Notes: generated by a model from the letters alone, not told the origin. A DNA stretch of 5,539 nucleotides from Desulfofustis sp. (GCA_030604345.1 JAUVWB010000135.1:1-5539); one strand, 5' to 3'; counted from the stretch's first letter, positions 1 through 5,539 are shown. Translations and numbers: made by a program.

Positions 1-543
1 GACCATCAACCCGCCGGCCCCGGAATCGGTAGCGTAGGGATCGGTCGACTCCGGCAGACGCGAGTAGAGATCGACCCGATTGCCGGGGCGAATAAGCTCC
101 GCCATGGAATTGATCTCGTCGACCTGGATGGTGATGGCACGGAACCCCTCCCGCACAGTCCCGGCAAAATCCCGCGGGATCTTCAGATCGATCACTTCCT
201 CGGTGAGCATTTTTCCCTCTGCCAGCTTTTTGGTGAGCACGGCGCCGGCAACCGCATTGAAATTGCCCGGCAGGATCACATCGTCGCCGACGTATTCGCT
301 GGGAACCGAGCGCACCGCCATGCTATCGGTGTCAACCTTGGTACCCGGCTCCAGGTCCCGGTTGGCGACCACCACCTCGGTCATCTCTTTGGGCTTCGGG
401 GTCAACTCCCGGCGCAGCCGTTTCTCCTCGAGATGCAGGAACAGCAACGTGCCAATGCCGGCCAGCACTGCAAACAATGCAGCCACCACAAAGAGCCCCC
501 AGGGGCGAATCCGCCGTTCCTGCTCCTTTGTCTGTTCACCCAT
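1..543 (-). CDS. cpaB: Flp pilus assembly protein CpaB/RcpC (C-terminus beyond left edge)
   Basis: CpaB/RcpC is a periplasmic, inner-membrane-anchored Tad apparatus protein thought to work with the secretin CpaC/RcpA during Flp pilus assembly. The frame is open from the ATG at 543-541 to the window edge, giving 181 codons; family members usually have about 250-300 residues, so the C-terminal third is missing. Seen in the translation: a charged cytoplasmic start (MGEQTKEQERRIRP), one membrane segment at about residues 17-37, and a SAF-type domain at about 55-120 (EVVVANRDLEPGTKVDTDSM, then SVPSEYV). The RcpC-like part follows at about 140-170 (FRAITIQVDEINSMAELIRP, then GNRVDLYS), which is the family's recognisable signature. 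An AGGA ribosome site lies 6 bases before the ATG. The gene starts 23 bases after the second pilin-like gene and is the last visible member of the operon. Family assignment is confident; the exact partner is inferred. Confidence 0.93.
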   Translation of the reverse strand, partial: MGEQTKEQERRIRPWGLFVVAALFAVLAGIGTLLFLHLEEKRLRRELTPKPKEMTEVVVANRDLEPGTKVDTDSMAVRSVPSEYVGDDVILPGNFNAVAGAVLTKKLAEGKMLTEEVIDLKIPRDFAGTVREGFRAITIQVDEINSMAELIRPGNRVDLYSRLPESTDPYATDSGAGGLMV

Positions 544-566
544 GTTTCTTCCTGTTGCGGTCTGTA

Positions 567-938
567 TTAAAGGTCGTGCAGCAGATGTTCAAAATCCTCG
601 ATAATTTTCTTGCCTGGCCAATCCGGTGTCGCGGGGTCCGGCCAGGAAGGATGTTCAATGAACTCCTTCAGGTCATGCAGCGCGGTCATCACCTTTTTCA
701 CCTTTTCGGCATCTTGCTCGACCTCCCGATCAAAGGTACTGCTCGGCGGATCGGAGATCGCCACGGCAAACGAATAGCTCCGATATTTGTCGAACATCAT
801 GGTCTGCACCATGGAGAAAAGCGACGGGGCGGCGATCAGCGACGTGACCAGCGCCCCGACAACAACCAGGTATTCGACGGCGGATTGCCCTTTTTGATTG
901 GCCAACAGCGGTTGCTCGCTTACGGCGCGTTTGGACAT
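567..938 (-). CDS. Second pilin/TadE-like minor subunit
   Basis: A 123-residue protein built like a type IVb (Flp-class) prepilin or TadE-type pseudopilin. After a basic leader (MSKRAVSEQPLLANQKG) comes QSAVEY, placing Glu at +5 and Tyr at +6 after the presumed cleavage glycine (G17), followed directly by a hydrophobic helix (about residues 20-45). This is the known substrate pattern for TadV/FppA prepilin peptidases. The remaining ~75 residues are polar and acidic, with a probable helix (REVEQDAEKVKKVMTALHDL) and a Trp/Pro-rich patch (PSWPDPATPDWPGK); I do not recognise this domain. The ATG at 938 is chosen because GAGG lies 5 bases upstream, overlapping the previous gene's TGA stop. A TTG at 953 in the same frame would add five residues but lacks this support. 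It is larger than typical Flp (50-80 residues) and smaller than typical TadE, so minor pilin and TadE-like are both possible. Confidence 0.85.
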   Translation of the reverse strand: MSKRAVSEQPLLANQKGQSAVEYLVVVGALVTSLIAAPSLFSMVQTMMFDKYRSYSFAVAISDPPSSTFDREVEQDAEKVKKVMTALHDLKEFIEHPSWPDPATPDWPGKKIIEDFEHLLHDL

Positions 939-945
939 GGTCACC

Positions 946-1626
946 TCACTCAACCAAATTGATGACGACGGCGGTCATGCCGTCATGCCGGGTGAGGACC
1001 ACGTGGGCTTCCGCCCGCCCCTTGTGAAAAACCAGCACGCCGCGGTCGTCGCCAACCTGATCCACCTGCCGGCTCCAGTTGCGATCCATAAAGTAGCTGC
1101 GATAGAAATTGCCGTTGCCGGCCACTGAAAAACCGTTGCGCAACTGCAGCACCCGCCCCTGCTTGCCCGGATCGCTGGTCGCCAGATCATGGACGACCCG
1201 GCTCCCCTGCATCGCCGGGATAGTGTCGCCCAGTGGCGGACGATCACCGTCGAGTTCGCTGAACGCCAGATAGCCGGTCGCCCCCAGGCCGTCGTCTCGC
1301 ACCTGGACGTATTCCATCTGCCGGCCGTCAAAACGCGACAGGATCTGCCACGGTGGGAAGGCTGCCCGGCGGCAGGTTTCTTCACTACTACCGCATTGCC
1401 ACAGCTCATGAAAGTAGGCGACTACCGCCGCCGCCGGACGATGGCTGATCAGGTGCTGCGCATCGGTCGGCAAACCGTTGACCATCATCGCTTCGCCGAC
1501 CGGCCTGATCTCCAGCCACTCCGGCGCATCTGCCCGGCGTACGGCCTCGGCCGCCGGTACAGCCAACAGGAGCGTCATCTGCAGGGCGCCCACAGCCGCC
1601 GCTTGGATCAGCAGGTTACTCGCCAT
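946..1626 (-). CDS. Unrecognised exported protein in the Tad operon
   Basis: I do not recognise a family. The 226-residue product starts with a hydrophobic stretch ending in an Ala-x-Ala type signal-peptidase site (VPAAEA, about residues 23-28), so it is probably periplasmic. The mature part looks like two copies of one fold. Each has a helix with an aromatic tail (VVAYFHELW near 68-76; FYRSYFMDRNW near 174-184), then beta strands (MEYVQVRDDG; GVLVFHKGRAEAHVVL). The first copy carries two cysteines, C78 and C85, spaced CX6C, which could form a disulfide. The ATG at 1626 is preferred because AAGGG lies 10 bases upstream; it overlaps the tadE-like stop by 11 bases. An ATG at 1644 adds MKGCTI and supplies the positive charge otherwise missing from the signal peptide, so it is a real alternative. 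A longer start at 1683 is less likely. The gene lies between two pseudopilin genes, implying a role in pilus assembly, but that is context only. Confidence 0.8.
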   Translation of the reverse strand: MASNLLIQAAAVGALQMTLLLAVPAAEAVRRADAPEWLEIRPVGEAMMVNGLPTDAQHLISHRPAAAVVAYFHELWQCGSSEETCRRAAFPPWQILSRFDGRQMEYVQVRDDGLGATGYLAFSELDGDRPPLGDTIPAMQGSRVVHDLATSDPGKQGRVLQLRNGFSVAGNGNFYRSYFMDRNWSRQVDQVGDDRGVLVFHKGRAEAHVVLTRHDGMTAVVINLVE

Positions 1627-2590
1627 AATAGTACAACCCTTCATGGCTTTTGCTGGTCCGCTTGTCTCCCTCCAGATGCTCATAGGGCATCAGATCGTCC
1701 TCCACATGACCGAAGTCCGGACCATGCGGTAACACGATCGAGACCGGCACGACATGCGAGGCGATATTGACCCCGCGCTGAAGCAGATCGATTGCTTTAT
1801 TGAATATCTTGGAGACCGGTGCGAGCAGTGCGGTTACCACCAACCCTCTGGATTCCGATGAGGCCTGGTCAGTCGATCCGGCATTCCAGCCGCGGGCAAG
1901 CACCGATGCCGACGCGTGCATGGTGATCGGGTGGTCATCGACCGCCGTTTGGCTCAGGTTGGGGACTACCTGTTGGGTGTTGCGGACGTCCACGGTGAAA
2001 GAACTGGTGAAATAGCCGTTGGGTTTTAGCGCATCGAACTTGCCGGGGACCCCGAGCACATGCAGAAGCTCGCCAAACCGGCTGATCACCCAGTTGATCA
2101 GGGATAGCAGATCATTAACCAACCCGCCATCCATCAGACCCGACGTGGGATCGGGGCTGTTGCGCCTGGCTCTTTTCCCCCCACTGAAGTGCGACGGCCC
2201 GCCGACAAACAGCGATTCACCACGATGATCGACCCACAGCGGATTAAACGCCGTCAGCGGCTGCGCATCCGGGCTGCCGTAAGCGGCGGCGGCAGGGTCG
2301 CTGAAAAACAAGGTGTTTCCACGCGCTCGCGTCTCGTTGAAGTCCCGTCGCCCGGTACGCTGATCGCTCGATGTACCCTGCATCAACGGCTCATCATGAT
2401 CGAACCAGGCGGTATACTCCCAGGCCTCGAAGCGGGTCTGCTGAATGGCCGCTTGTTTGATGTCGATATATTTGCCCAGCAGCGGGATCAGCAGAAAGAG
2501 CGGCATGAGCACCAGGGCGGCGAGGATGACGCATTCGGTGGCGGCCTGCCCGCTTGGGGAGCCTGGCGGCCTCGGGCCAGAGGTGTTCAT
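1616..2590 (-). CDS. TadE-like pseudopilin with long C-terminal region
   Basis: TadE-family proteins are pseudopilins of the Tad/Flp system, processed by the TadV-type peptidase and placed in the envelope through one N-terminal helix. Here a Pro/Gly-rich leader (MNTSGPRPPGSPSG) precedes QAATEC, with Glu at +5 after G14, then a hydrophobic segment at about residues 20-39 and KYIDIKQAAIQQTRFEAWEY, typical of the TadE helix. The protein has 324 residues, whereas typical TadE has about 150-200. The extra ~200 residues are polar, without further membrane helices apart from moderately hydrophobic stretches near 160-180 (LLSLINWVISRFGELLHVLG), and match no domain I know. The ATG overlaps the TadG-like stop by four bases (ATGA), with GGGGA 7 bases upstream, implying translational coupling. 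The 3' end overlaps the next gene. Assignment to a TadE-like N-terminus is firm; the role of the large tail is unknown. Confidence 0.87.
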   Translation of the reverse strand: MNTSGPRPPGSPSGQAATECVILAALVLMPLFLLIPLLGKYIDIKQAAIQQTRFEAWEYTAWFDHDEPLMQGTSSDQRTGRRDFNETRARGNTLFFSDPAAAAYGSPDAQPLTAFNPLWVDHRGESLFVGGPSHFSGGKRARRNSPDPTSGLMDGGLVNDLLSLINWVISRFGELLHVLGVPGKFDALKPNGYFTSSFTVDVRNTQQVVPNLSQTAVDDHPITMHASASVLARGWNAGSTDQASSESRGLVVTALLAPVSKIFNKAIDLLQRGVNIASHVVPVSIVLPHGPDFGHVEDDLMPYEHLEGDKRTSKSHEGLYYYGE

Positions 2591-4278
2591 AGCAGTTTCC
2601 CCAAAAGCTCGCGCAGCTTCTTGAGTACCTTGTCAAGACCCGGAACCGCGGCGGTGTCCTGATGCCTGAGCCAGATGATTTTCTGCTGCAGCACCAGCCC
2701 GATGAAGCGATCCAGGTCACTGGTCTTGGCCAGACGCGCTTGCCAGAAGGGACTGAACAGATTGGCCCGCTCCGTTTTTCCATCCTTGCGGCGGAAATAG
2801 CGCAGATCGTCAGGACGGCAATGGTAGACTTCGGCCTTGGCAATGGCCGCCAGCGAACCGTCCACCTCGGCAGCTCGCTCGAGATCGAAGGGACCGGCAA
2901 CGGTCGGCCCCTGTTTTTCGATATCACCCAGCGGCCTGACGACGCCGACCAGGAAAAAGGGACTGACAAAGGCGAGCGATTCGCTGTCTTCCTTGCCCGG
3001 CACCACGTCCCGATAGCCGCGCAGATTGGCGTAGGGCTTGTCCGGCACCTCATTGGCGGCGATCTTGGCTCCGGACTCGAGCCCGCTCACGGTATGTTCG
3101 GCGGCGCCGCCATAAGCAGGAGGCTGGCCGTAACGTTTGAGGCTCTTTGGCATATCGGCAAGAGACAGCCGCTGTGTACCGCCATTGGCCTGATAGGCAC
3201 CGCCGCCCATGGGCAGTCCCGGCAATTTGACATGGTGGTTGCGCCACCTCGGAAAGACGCGGTAGGAGATCTCTTCAGTCCAATCCGCCGTATCGACGGC
3301 GGACCAGACATAGGCAGAGTCCTTATGCCGGATTTCCGATCCCCCTTTGCTCTCAAGACCAAACGACAGAGAGGCCTTGGCCAACCGCAAATTGACACCG
3401 AAATGCCCCTTCAGCTTCCAGCCCCGATCCTTACGGATTCCATTGACCGGCGTGGTATCGCCGCTGCTGAACTGGTCGCGCCCCGTACGCAGCGTCGCTG
3501 CCAGCCGCCCCATGCCGTCGATCTGCTCCGGGCTGTTGCTCTTCTGATGAAGCGCGTAGCGTTTGCTGAAACCGGCATAGTAGGACGGAATGTGGCCGGC
3601 CAGCGCGACCACGCCCAACGGCGACAGGCGGGCGCCATGCTCTCCGGGGCTGATCAACCGCTCGACGACATTGCCGCCGGGAGTCCCCGGAACATTGTCT
3701 TCCAGGCTCTGAAAAATGCCATTGGCCGCCAACAGCAGGGTGGTCAGATGGTAGACCTCCTGACTGACCGAATAGACCTGGTTGATGGTCGATATACCCT
3801 TGATCAGGATCGGCTCGATCTTGCGCAGGACCGAGGTCATCCCCTTTCCCGCATCGAACACCGCTGCGCCCAGTGAATTCAGCACGACACCAGCCTCGGC
3901 CAGGATGACGGTGGCATCCAGCACGCCACCGATGACCTCCAGGGTCTCGCCGATGGCGGTCACTTCATCGGCCCAGCTGAGCAAGCCGACCATCTGGCCG
4001 ATCGCCACCTCGTTGGCCACCATCGCCCGGTTGGTGTAGGCGGCAAAATTCATGGCCCGGGCCTCGAACAGGGAAGCGGAATAGGCAGCACTATCCGCCC
4101 CGTTCTGCAGCTGCATTTTCTCGGTGACCAGCCGGCCGGACTTGAAGAGAAAGACCAGGGACAGCAGGATGATGCCGATAAAAGCCAGAAAGAGAACGGT
4201 CGCCTGCCCGCGCTGATTGGTCCGCAGAAACTGATCCGCTCGACGCCTGCGAACGGTCTCTACCCGGTGGTCAACCAC
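2587..4278 (-). CDS. TadG-like Flp pilus assembly protein (Tad N-terminal domain)
   Basis: A 563-residue protein with the Tad (TadE/G-like) N-terminal domain. A basic leader ends in NQRGQ (residues 21-25), a membrane helix spans about 26-45, and the hallmark QLQNGADSAAYSAS follows at 56-69. TadG proteins are envelope-associated minor components of the Tad apparatus. No Glu follows at +5 (GQATVLF), so prepilin-type cleavage is not expected, unlike its neighbours. Many TadG homologues carry a von Willebrand factor A domain, but I find no DxSxS metal-site motif. After the N-terminus come helical, Val/Ala/Gly-rich residues (about 90-190, possibly coiled or membrane-near), then a mixed extracytoplasmic domain I do not recognise. 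One Cys is seen in the C-terminal part (YHCRPDD). The start is GTG at 4278, 8 bases after the pilin stop, with no clear ribosome site; no ATG, TTG or other GTG precedes the helix, so translation probably depends on coupling to the pilin gene. Confidence 0.87.
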   Translation of the reverse strand: MVDHRVETVRRRRADQFLRTNQRGQATVLFLAFIGIILLSLVFLFKSGRLVTEKMQLQNGADSAAYSASLFEARAMNFAAYTNRAMVANEVAIGQMVGLLSWADEVTAIGETLEVIGGVLDATVILAEAGVVLNSLGAAVFDAGKGMTSVLRKIEPILIKGISTINQVYSVSQEVYHLTTLLLAANGIFQSLEDNVPGTPGGNVVERLISPGEHGARLSPLGVVALAGHIPSYYAGFSKRYALHQKSNSPEQIDGMGRLAATLRTGRDQFSSGDTTPVNGIRKDRGWKLKGHFGVNLRLAKASLSFGLESKGGSEIRHKDSAYVWSAVDTADWTEEISYRVFPRWRNHHVKLPGLPMGGGAYQANGGTQRLSLADMPKSLKRYGQPPAYGGAAEHTVSGLESGAKIAANEVPDKPYANLRGYRDVVPGKEDSESLAFVSPFFLVGVVRPLGDIEKQGPTVAGPFDLERAAEVDGSLAAIAKAEVYHCRPDDLRYFRRKDGKTERANLFSPFWQARLAKTSDLDRFIGLVLQQKIIWLRHQDTAAVPGLDKVLKKLRELLGKLL

Positions 4279-4286
4279 AGCGCAGA

Positions 4287-4553
4287 TTATTTCGAAGGCG
4301 GCTCGACGTAGTTCTGCAGACTTTTATCAGTCTCTGCTTGTGTCTTTGCGTTTCCGGCGGCAGTCTTGGCGTCATCAACGGCATCTTGAGCAGCCTTTGA
4401 ATCCCCAGCAATGGATTCGCTCATGGCGGCGGTCTGACTTCTGATCGTCTGCCCGAAATAGGCAAAAGCGGCAATGGCGGCAACGGCTATCAGGGCCACG
4501 ATAATGATATACTCCGTCATGCCCTGTCCGCGCTTGTTACGCAACAATCTCAT
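4287..4553 (-). CDS. flp: Flp-type (type IVb) major pilin precursor
   Basis: Flp pilins polymerise into the thin adhesive fibre made by the Tad secretion machine. This 88-residue precursor has the class features: a short basic leader (MRLLRNKRG), cleavage expected after G9, and QGMTEY with Glu +5 and Tyr +6. An unbroken hydrophobic helix follows (YIIIVALIAVAAIAAFAYFG, residues 15-34). The mature protein would have 79 residues. Its tail is Ala/Asp/Lys-rich (DAVDDAKTAAGNAKTQAETD), predicted as an amphipathic helix, and longer than in many Flp pilins. The ATG at 4553 has a near-perfect AAGGAG 6 bases upstream, the strongest ribosome site in the window, fitting a highly made structural subunit. 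It is the first gene of the operon after a 340-base gap, and the TadG-like gene begins 8 bases after its TAA stop. It could alternatively be a minor pilin, but position, size and expression signals favour the main fibre subunit. Confidence 0.9.
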   Translation of the reverse strand: MRLLRNKRGQGMTEYIIIVALIAVAAIAAFAYFGQTIRSQTAAMSESIAGDSKAAQDAVDDAKTAAGNAKTQAETDKSLQNYVEPPSK

Positions 4554-4559
4554 AGCTGG

Positions 4560-4565
4560 CTCCTT
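4560..4565 (-). promoter_or_regulatory. Strong ribosome binding site of the pilin gene
   Basis: AAGGAG, six bases before the ATG at 4553. It is the best Shine-Dalgarno match in the window and sets the pilin start. By contrast, the following TadG-like gene has no visible site, a simple way to make much more pilin than TadG from one message. Confidence 0.75.
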
Positions 4566-4589
4566 TCCATCGTTCTACCTGCATCATTT

Positions 4590-4636
4590 CAAACCCCATC
4601 CGCTCCGGCTAACCGGGGACAACCGAGGCGGGTCTG
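4590..4636 (-). promoter_or_regulatory. Stem-loop in the presumed pilin operon leader
   Basis: On the minus strand, CAGAC (4636-4632) can pair with GTTTG (4594-4590), allowing one G-U pair. Directly inside, CCGCCTCGG pairs with CCGGAGCGG with one mismatch and one wobble. A five-base bulge lies on the 3' side and a 14-base loop contains CCGGTTAG. The structure ends 24 bases before the ribosome site. No run of T follows, so it is not an intrinsic terminator. It does not match the c-di-GMP-I (GEMM) riboswitch core as far as I can recall. A leader element controlling stability or translation is possible; a chance GC-rich pairing is the alternative. Confidence 0.3.
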
Positions 4637-4693
4637 GGCGACAGAGATACTCCCCCTGAACTCGACCTCATTGCGCTGTTGTAAAACTACATC

Positions 4694-4723
4694 AGCCTAT
4701 CACTATCGATTCGGGATTATCAA
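4694..4723 (-). promoter_or_regulatory. Weak sigma70-type promoter candidate for the pilin operon
   Basis: TTGATA (4723-4718, one mismatch to TTGACA) lies 18 bases before TAGGCT (4699-4694, three of six matches to TATAAT). TG one base before the -10 hexamer makes it an extended -10. The local sequence is more AT-rich than its surroundings. Transcription would start near 4687, giving a leader of about 130 bases. I looked for a sigma54 site (GG-N10-GC) as used for many pilin genes and saw none with the right spacing. Confidence 0.3.
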
Positions 4724-4739
4724 GCGTTTTTATGCAGAT

Positions 4740-4764
4740 CAGGGACGTTGGCACCAGGTCTCTG
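4740..4764. repeat. 25-base imperfect palindrome upstream of the pilin operon
   Basis: Plus strand: CAGGGACGTTGG, then CA, then CCAGGTCTCTG. The arms match at all but one position plus one inserted base, centred on TGGCACCA. It lies just upstream of the promoter candidate, a position that suits an operator; as RNA it would form a hairpin after the DUF1566 gene. No T run follows on either strand. Confidence 0.4.
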
Positions 4765-4766
4765 AA

Positions 4767-4776
4767 GTTGCCCAAC
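4767..4776. repeat. Short inverted repeat GTTG-CC-CAAC
   Basis: A ten-base inverted repeat with four-base arms, two bases from the larger palindrome at 4740-4764. A further small stem (GCTG-TAAAG-CAGC) lies at 4789-4801. Each alone could be chance; the cluster of three in about 60 bases is what makes it worth recording. Confidence 0.25.
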
Positions 4777-4893
4777 CTACTGACCGGAGCTGTAAAGCAG
4801 CCTGCCATCCAGATTTCAGGCGCCAATCTCGGTGATGAGCGCAGCGGATTATCGGCATTGAAACAGGAGACGTTTTACCACCATTTCGGTAAT

Positions 4894-5539
4894 CTACTCA
4901 GACTTAACCGGCCAGACGGAAAAGCCCTTGGTCTGTTTGTGGCCGACGCCGACCGCTCCCTTGGTGAGGTAGAGGGCGAAGGCCCAGTCGCCATCGAACC
5001 CGCTGGTCGTTGCCGACCAGTAGGTGTCGCGAACGTCGGTGAACGGATGTGCGGCCGGCAGCGCCGGGCTGTGTTGGGAGGCGTCCACCAAACTTTCCAG
5101 CTCACGGATGGTCGGCAGCCGCCACGGTTGGCCGGTCCGCTCGGCCAGCTCGGCAACCACGGCCCTGGCCATCGCCCAGTCGCAGGGTGCGCAGTCGAGG
5201 GCTGCCTGCTGTTGCCACCTCAGTCCGGTCAGATCATCGAGCACCCCAGTGCGCTGCCGCCTGAAACGCGGCTCCGGCCACGGCCGCCCCCGCTGCAGTT
5301 CGCCGTCCTGACCGGTGGCAGCACAATCAATCGGGTCGCCCTGCTCATCAAAGCACTGGGTCTGGCCGGTTCGCACAACGGTATCGCTGTCACCGCAGAC
5401 CGGCCAGAGCCAGAAAAAATCACGTTTGTTGCCGTAGAACATGCGGGCGCCCTCCAGGTGGATATACCAGGCGTAGGCGGGGGCGATGGCGGCGGTGGTG
5501 GAGGTCCAGTACCAGCCCAAAAATAGGTTGCGAAACGGA
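4894..5539 (-). CDS. Lcl/DUF1566 tandem-domain protein (N-terminus beyond right edge)
   Basis: The C-terminal 214 residues of a probably exported protein with repeated Lcl C-terminal (DUF1566) domains. The frame is open to the window edge. A TTG at 5520 could be misread as a start, but the codons before it (PFRNLF) belong to the motif PF...YWTSTT that ends a first domain copy, finishing in FFWLWPVCG. The linker has the family's usual pattern TGQTQCFDEQGDPIDC, then TGQDGE and WPEPRF. The second copy starts at LDDLTGLRWQQQ, continues through CAPCDWAMA and WRLPTIRELESLVDAS, and ends in HPFTDVRDTYWSATTS and FSVWPVKSE before TAG. Such proteins are common in deltaproteobacterial and gammaproteobacterial genomes; related Lcl domains bind surface polysaccharides, but no function can be read for this one. 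It ends 340 bases before the pilin gene and probably belongs to a separate transcript, although a shared surface role is possible. Confidence 0.9.
   Translation of the reverse strand, partial: PFRNLFLGWYWTSTTAAIAPAYAWYIHLEGARMFYGNKRDFFWLWPVCGDSDTVVRTGQTQCFDEQGDPIDCAATGQDGELQRGRPWPEPRFRRQRTGVLDDLTGLRWQQQAALDCAPCDWAMARAVVAELAERTGQPWRLPTIRELESLVDASQHSPALPAAHPFTDVRDTYWSATTSGFDGDWAFALYLTKGAVGVGHKQTKGFSVWPVKSE

Larger units (their letters stand above)
4554..4893 (-). other. 340-base intergenic region before the pilin operon
   Basis: No convincing gene lies here. The region holds the inverted repeats at 4740-4801, the promoter candidate, the leader stem-loop and the pilin ribosome site. Just after the DUF1566 stop, TTACC and GGTAA (4892-4875) can form a five-base stem, but no T run follows, so I do not call a terminator. 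A 38-codon open frame with ATG (4808-4692) is present without a ribosome site. It is the only stretch in the window without dense coding. Confidence 0.7.

Noticed and set aside
80..604. 174-codon plus-strand frame at the left end
   Set aside because: It is antisense to cpaB, whose SAF and RcpC-type motifs are clear on the minus strand; the plus-strand product is Ser/Arg-rich without domain features.
939..953. TTG start for the second pilin-like gene
   Set aside because: The ATG at 938 has GAGG at five-base spacing; the TTG has no ribosome site and would only lengthen the cleaved leader.
2662..3876. 404-codon open frame on the plus strand
   Set aside because: It is antisense to the TadG-like gene, which has clear family motifs and operon spacing. 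The translation shows no recognisable domain, and long antisense frames are expected in GC-rich coding DNA.
4767..4776. Integron attC-type core (GTTRRRY)
   Set aside because: GTTGGGC on the minus strand matches the seven-base core, but no paired RYYYAAC partner with attC-like spacing and no integrase or cassette structure is present.
4875..4892. Possible terminator after the DUF1566 gene
   Set aside because: The stem has only five pairs with an eight-base loop and no T run follows, so it does not meet the pattern of an intrinsic terminator.
4554..4893. Sigma54 promoter or c-di-GMP-I riboswitch before the pilin gene
   Set aside because: No GG-N10-GC element with the usual flanks was found on the minus strand. 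The GEMM core elements are absent apart from a chance-like TTACCGA near 4888.
4732..5526. 264-codon open frame on the plus strand
   Set aside because: It lies opposite the DUF1566 gene and the intergenic repeats. The minus-strand frame carries unmistakable Lcl motifs, while this one ends in a glycine-rich low-complexity string typical of a shadow frame.

Overview
All genes read on the minus strand, so transcription runs from high to low coordinates. The DNA is GC-rich with dense coding and tightly packed or overlapping gene junctions. Tad/Flp pilus genes next to an Lcl/DUF1566-type protein would suit a Gram-negative bacterium, perhaps a deltaproteobacterium of the Desulfuromonas/Geobacter type. 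That placement is inference; there is no rRNA or marker gene to confirm it.

Layout in transcription order. (1) 5539-4894: the 3' part of a gene for a protein with repeated Lcl/DUF1566 domains, cut by the right edge. (2) 4893-4554: a 340-base intergenic region with several short inverted repeats, a weak promoter candidate and a stem-loop in the presumed leader. (3) 4553-1: a gene train of Tad-type surface-apparatus parts. It consists of a small Flp-type pilin (4553-4287), a large TadG-like protein (4278-2587), an unusually long TadE-like pseudopilin (2590-1616), an unrecognised exported protein (1626-946), a second pilin/TadE-like protein (938-567), and the N-terminal two thirds of CpaB/RcpC (543 to the left edge).

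Junctions within the train are 8 bases, a 4-base overlap, an 11-base overlap, 7 bases and 23 bases, so it is almost certainly one operon with translational coupling. Flp, TadE and the second pilin-like protein share the Gly|x4-Glu prepilin cleavage motif. They should be handled by a TadV/FppA-type prepilin peptidase encoded elsewhere. The small pilin would build the fibre, and the TadE/TadG-like proteins would act as minor or envelope-spanning subunits. CpaB would act in the periplasm with the outer-membrane secretin. The ATPase, platform proteins, secretin and peptidase are not in the window; the left-hand continuation past cpaB is the obvious place for some of them.

The parts of most interest are the large family-atypical regions of the TadG- and TadE-like proteins, the unrecognised exported protein placed between two pseudopilin genes, and the structured leader. 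I saw no CRISPR array, tRNA, rRNA or transposase.
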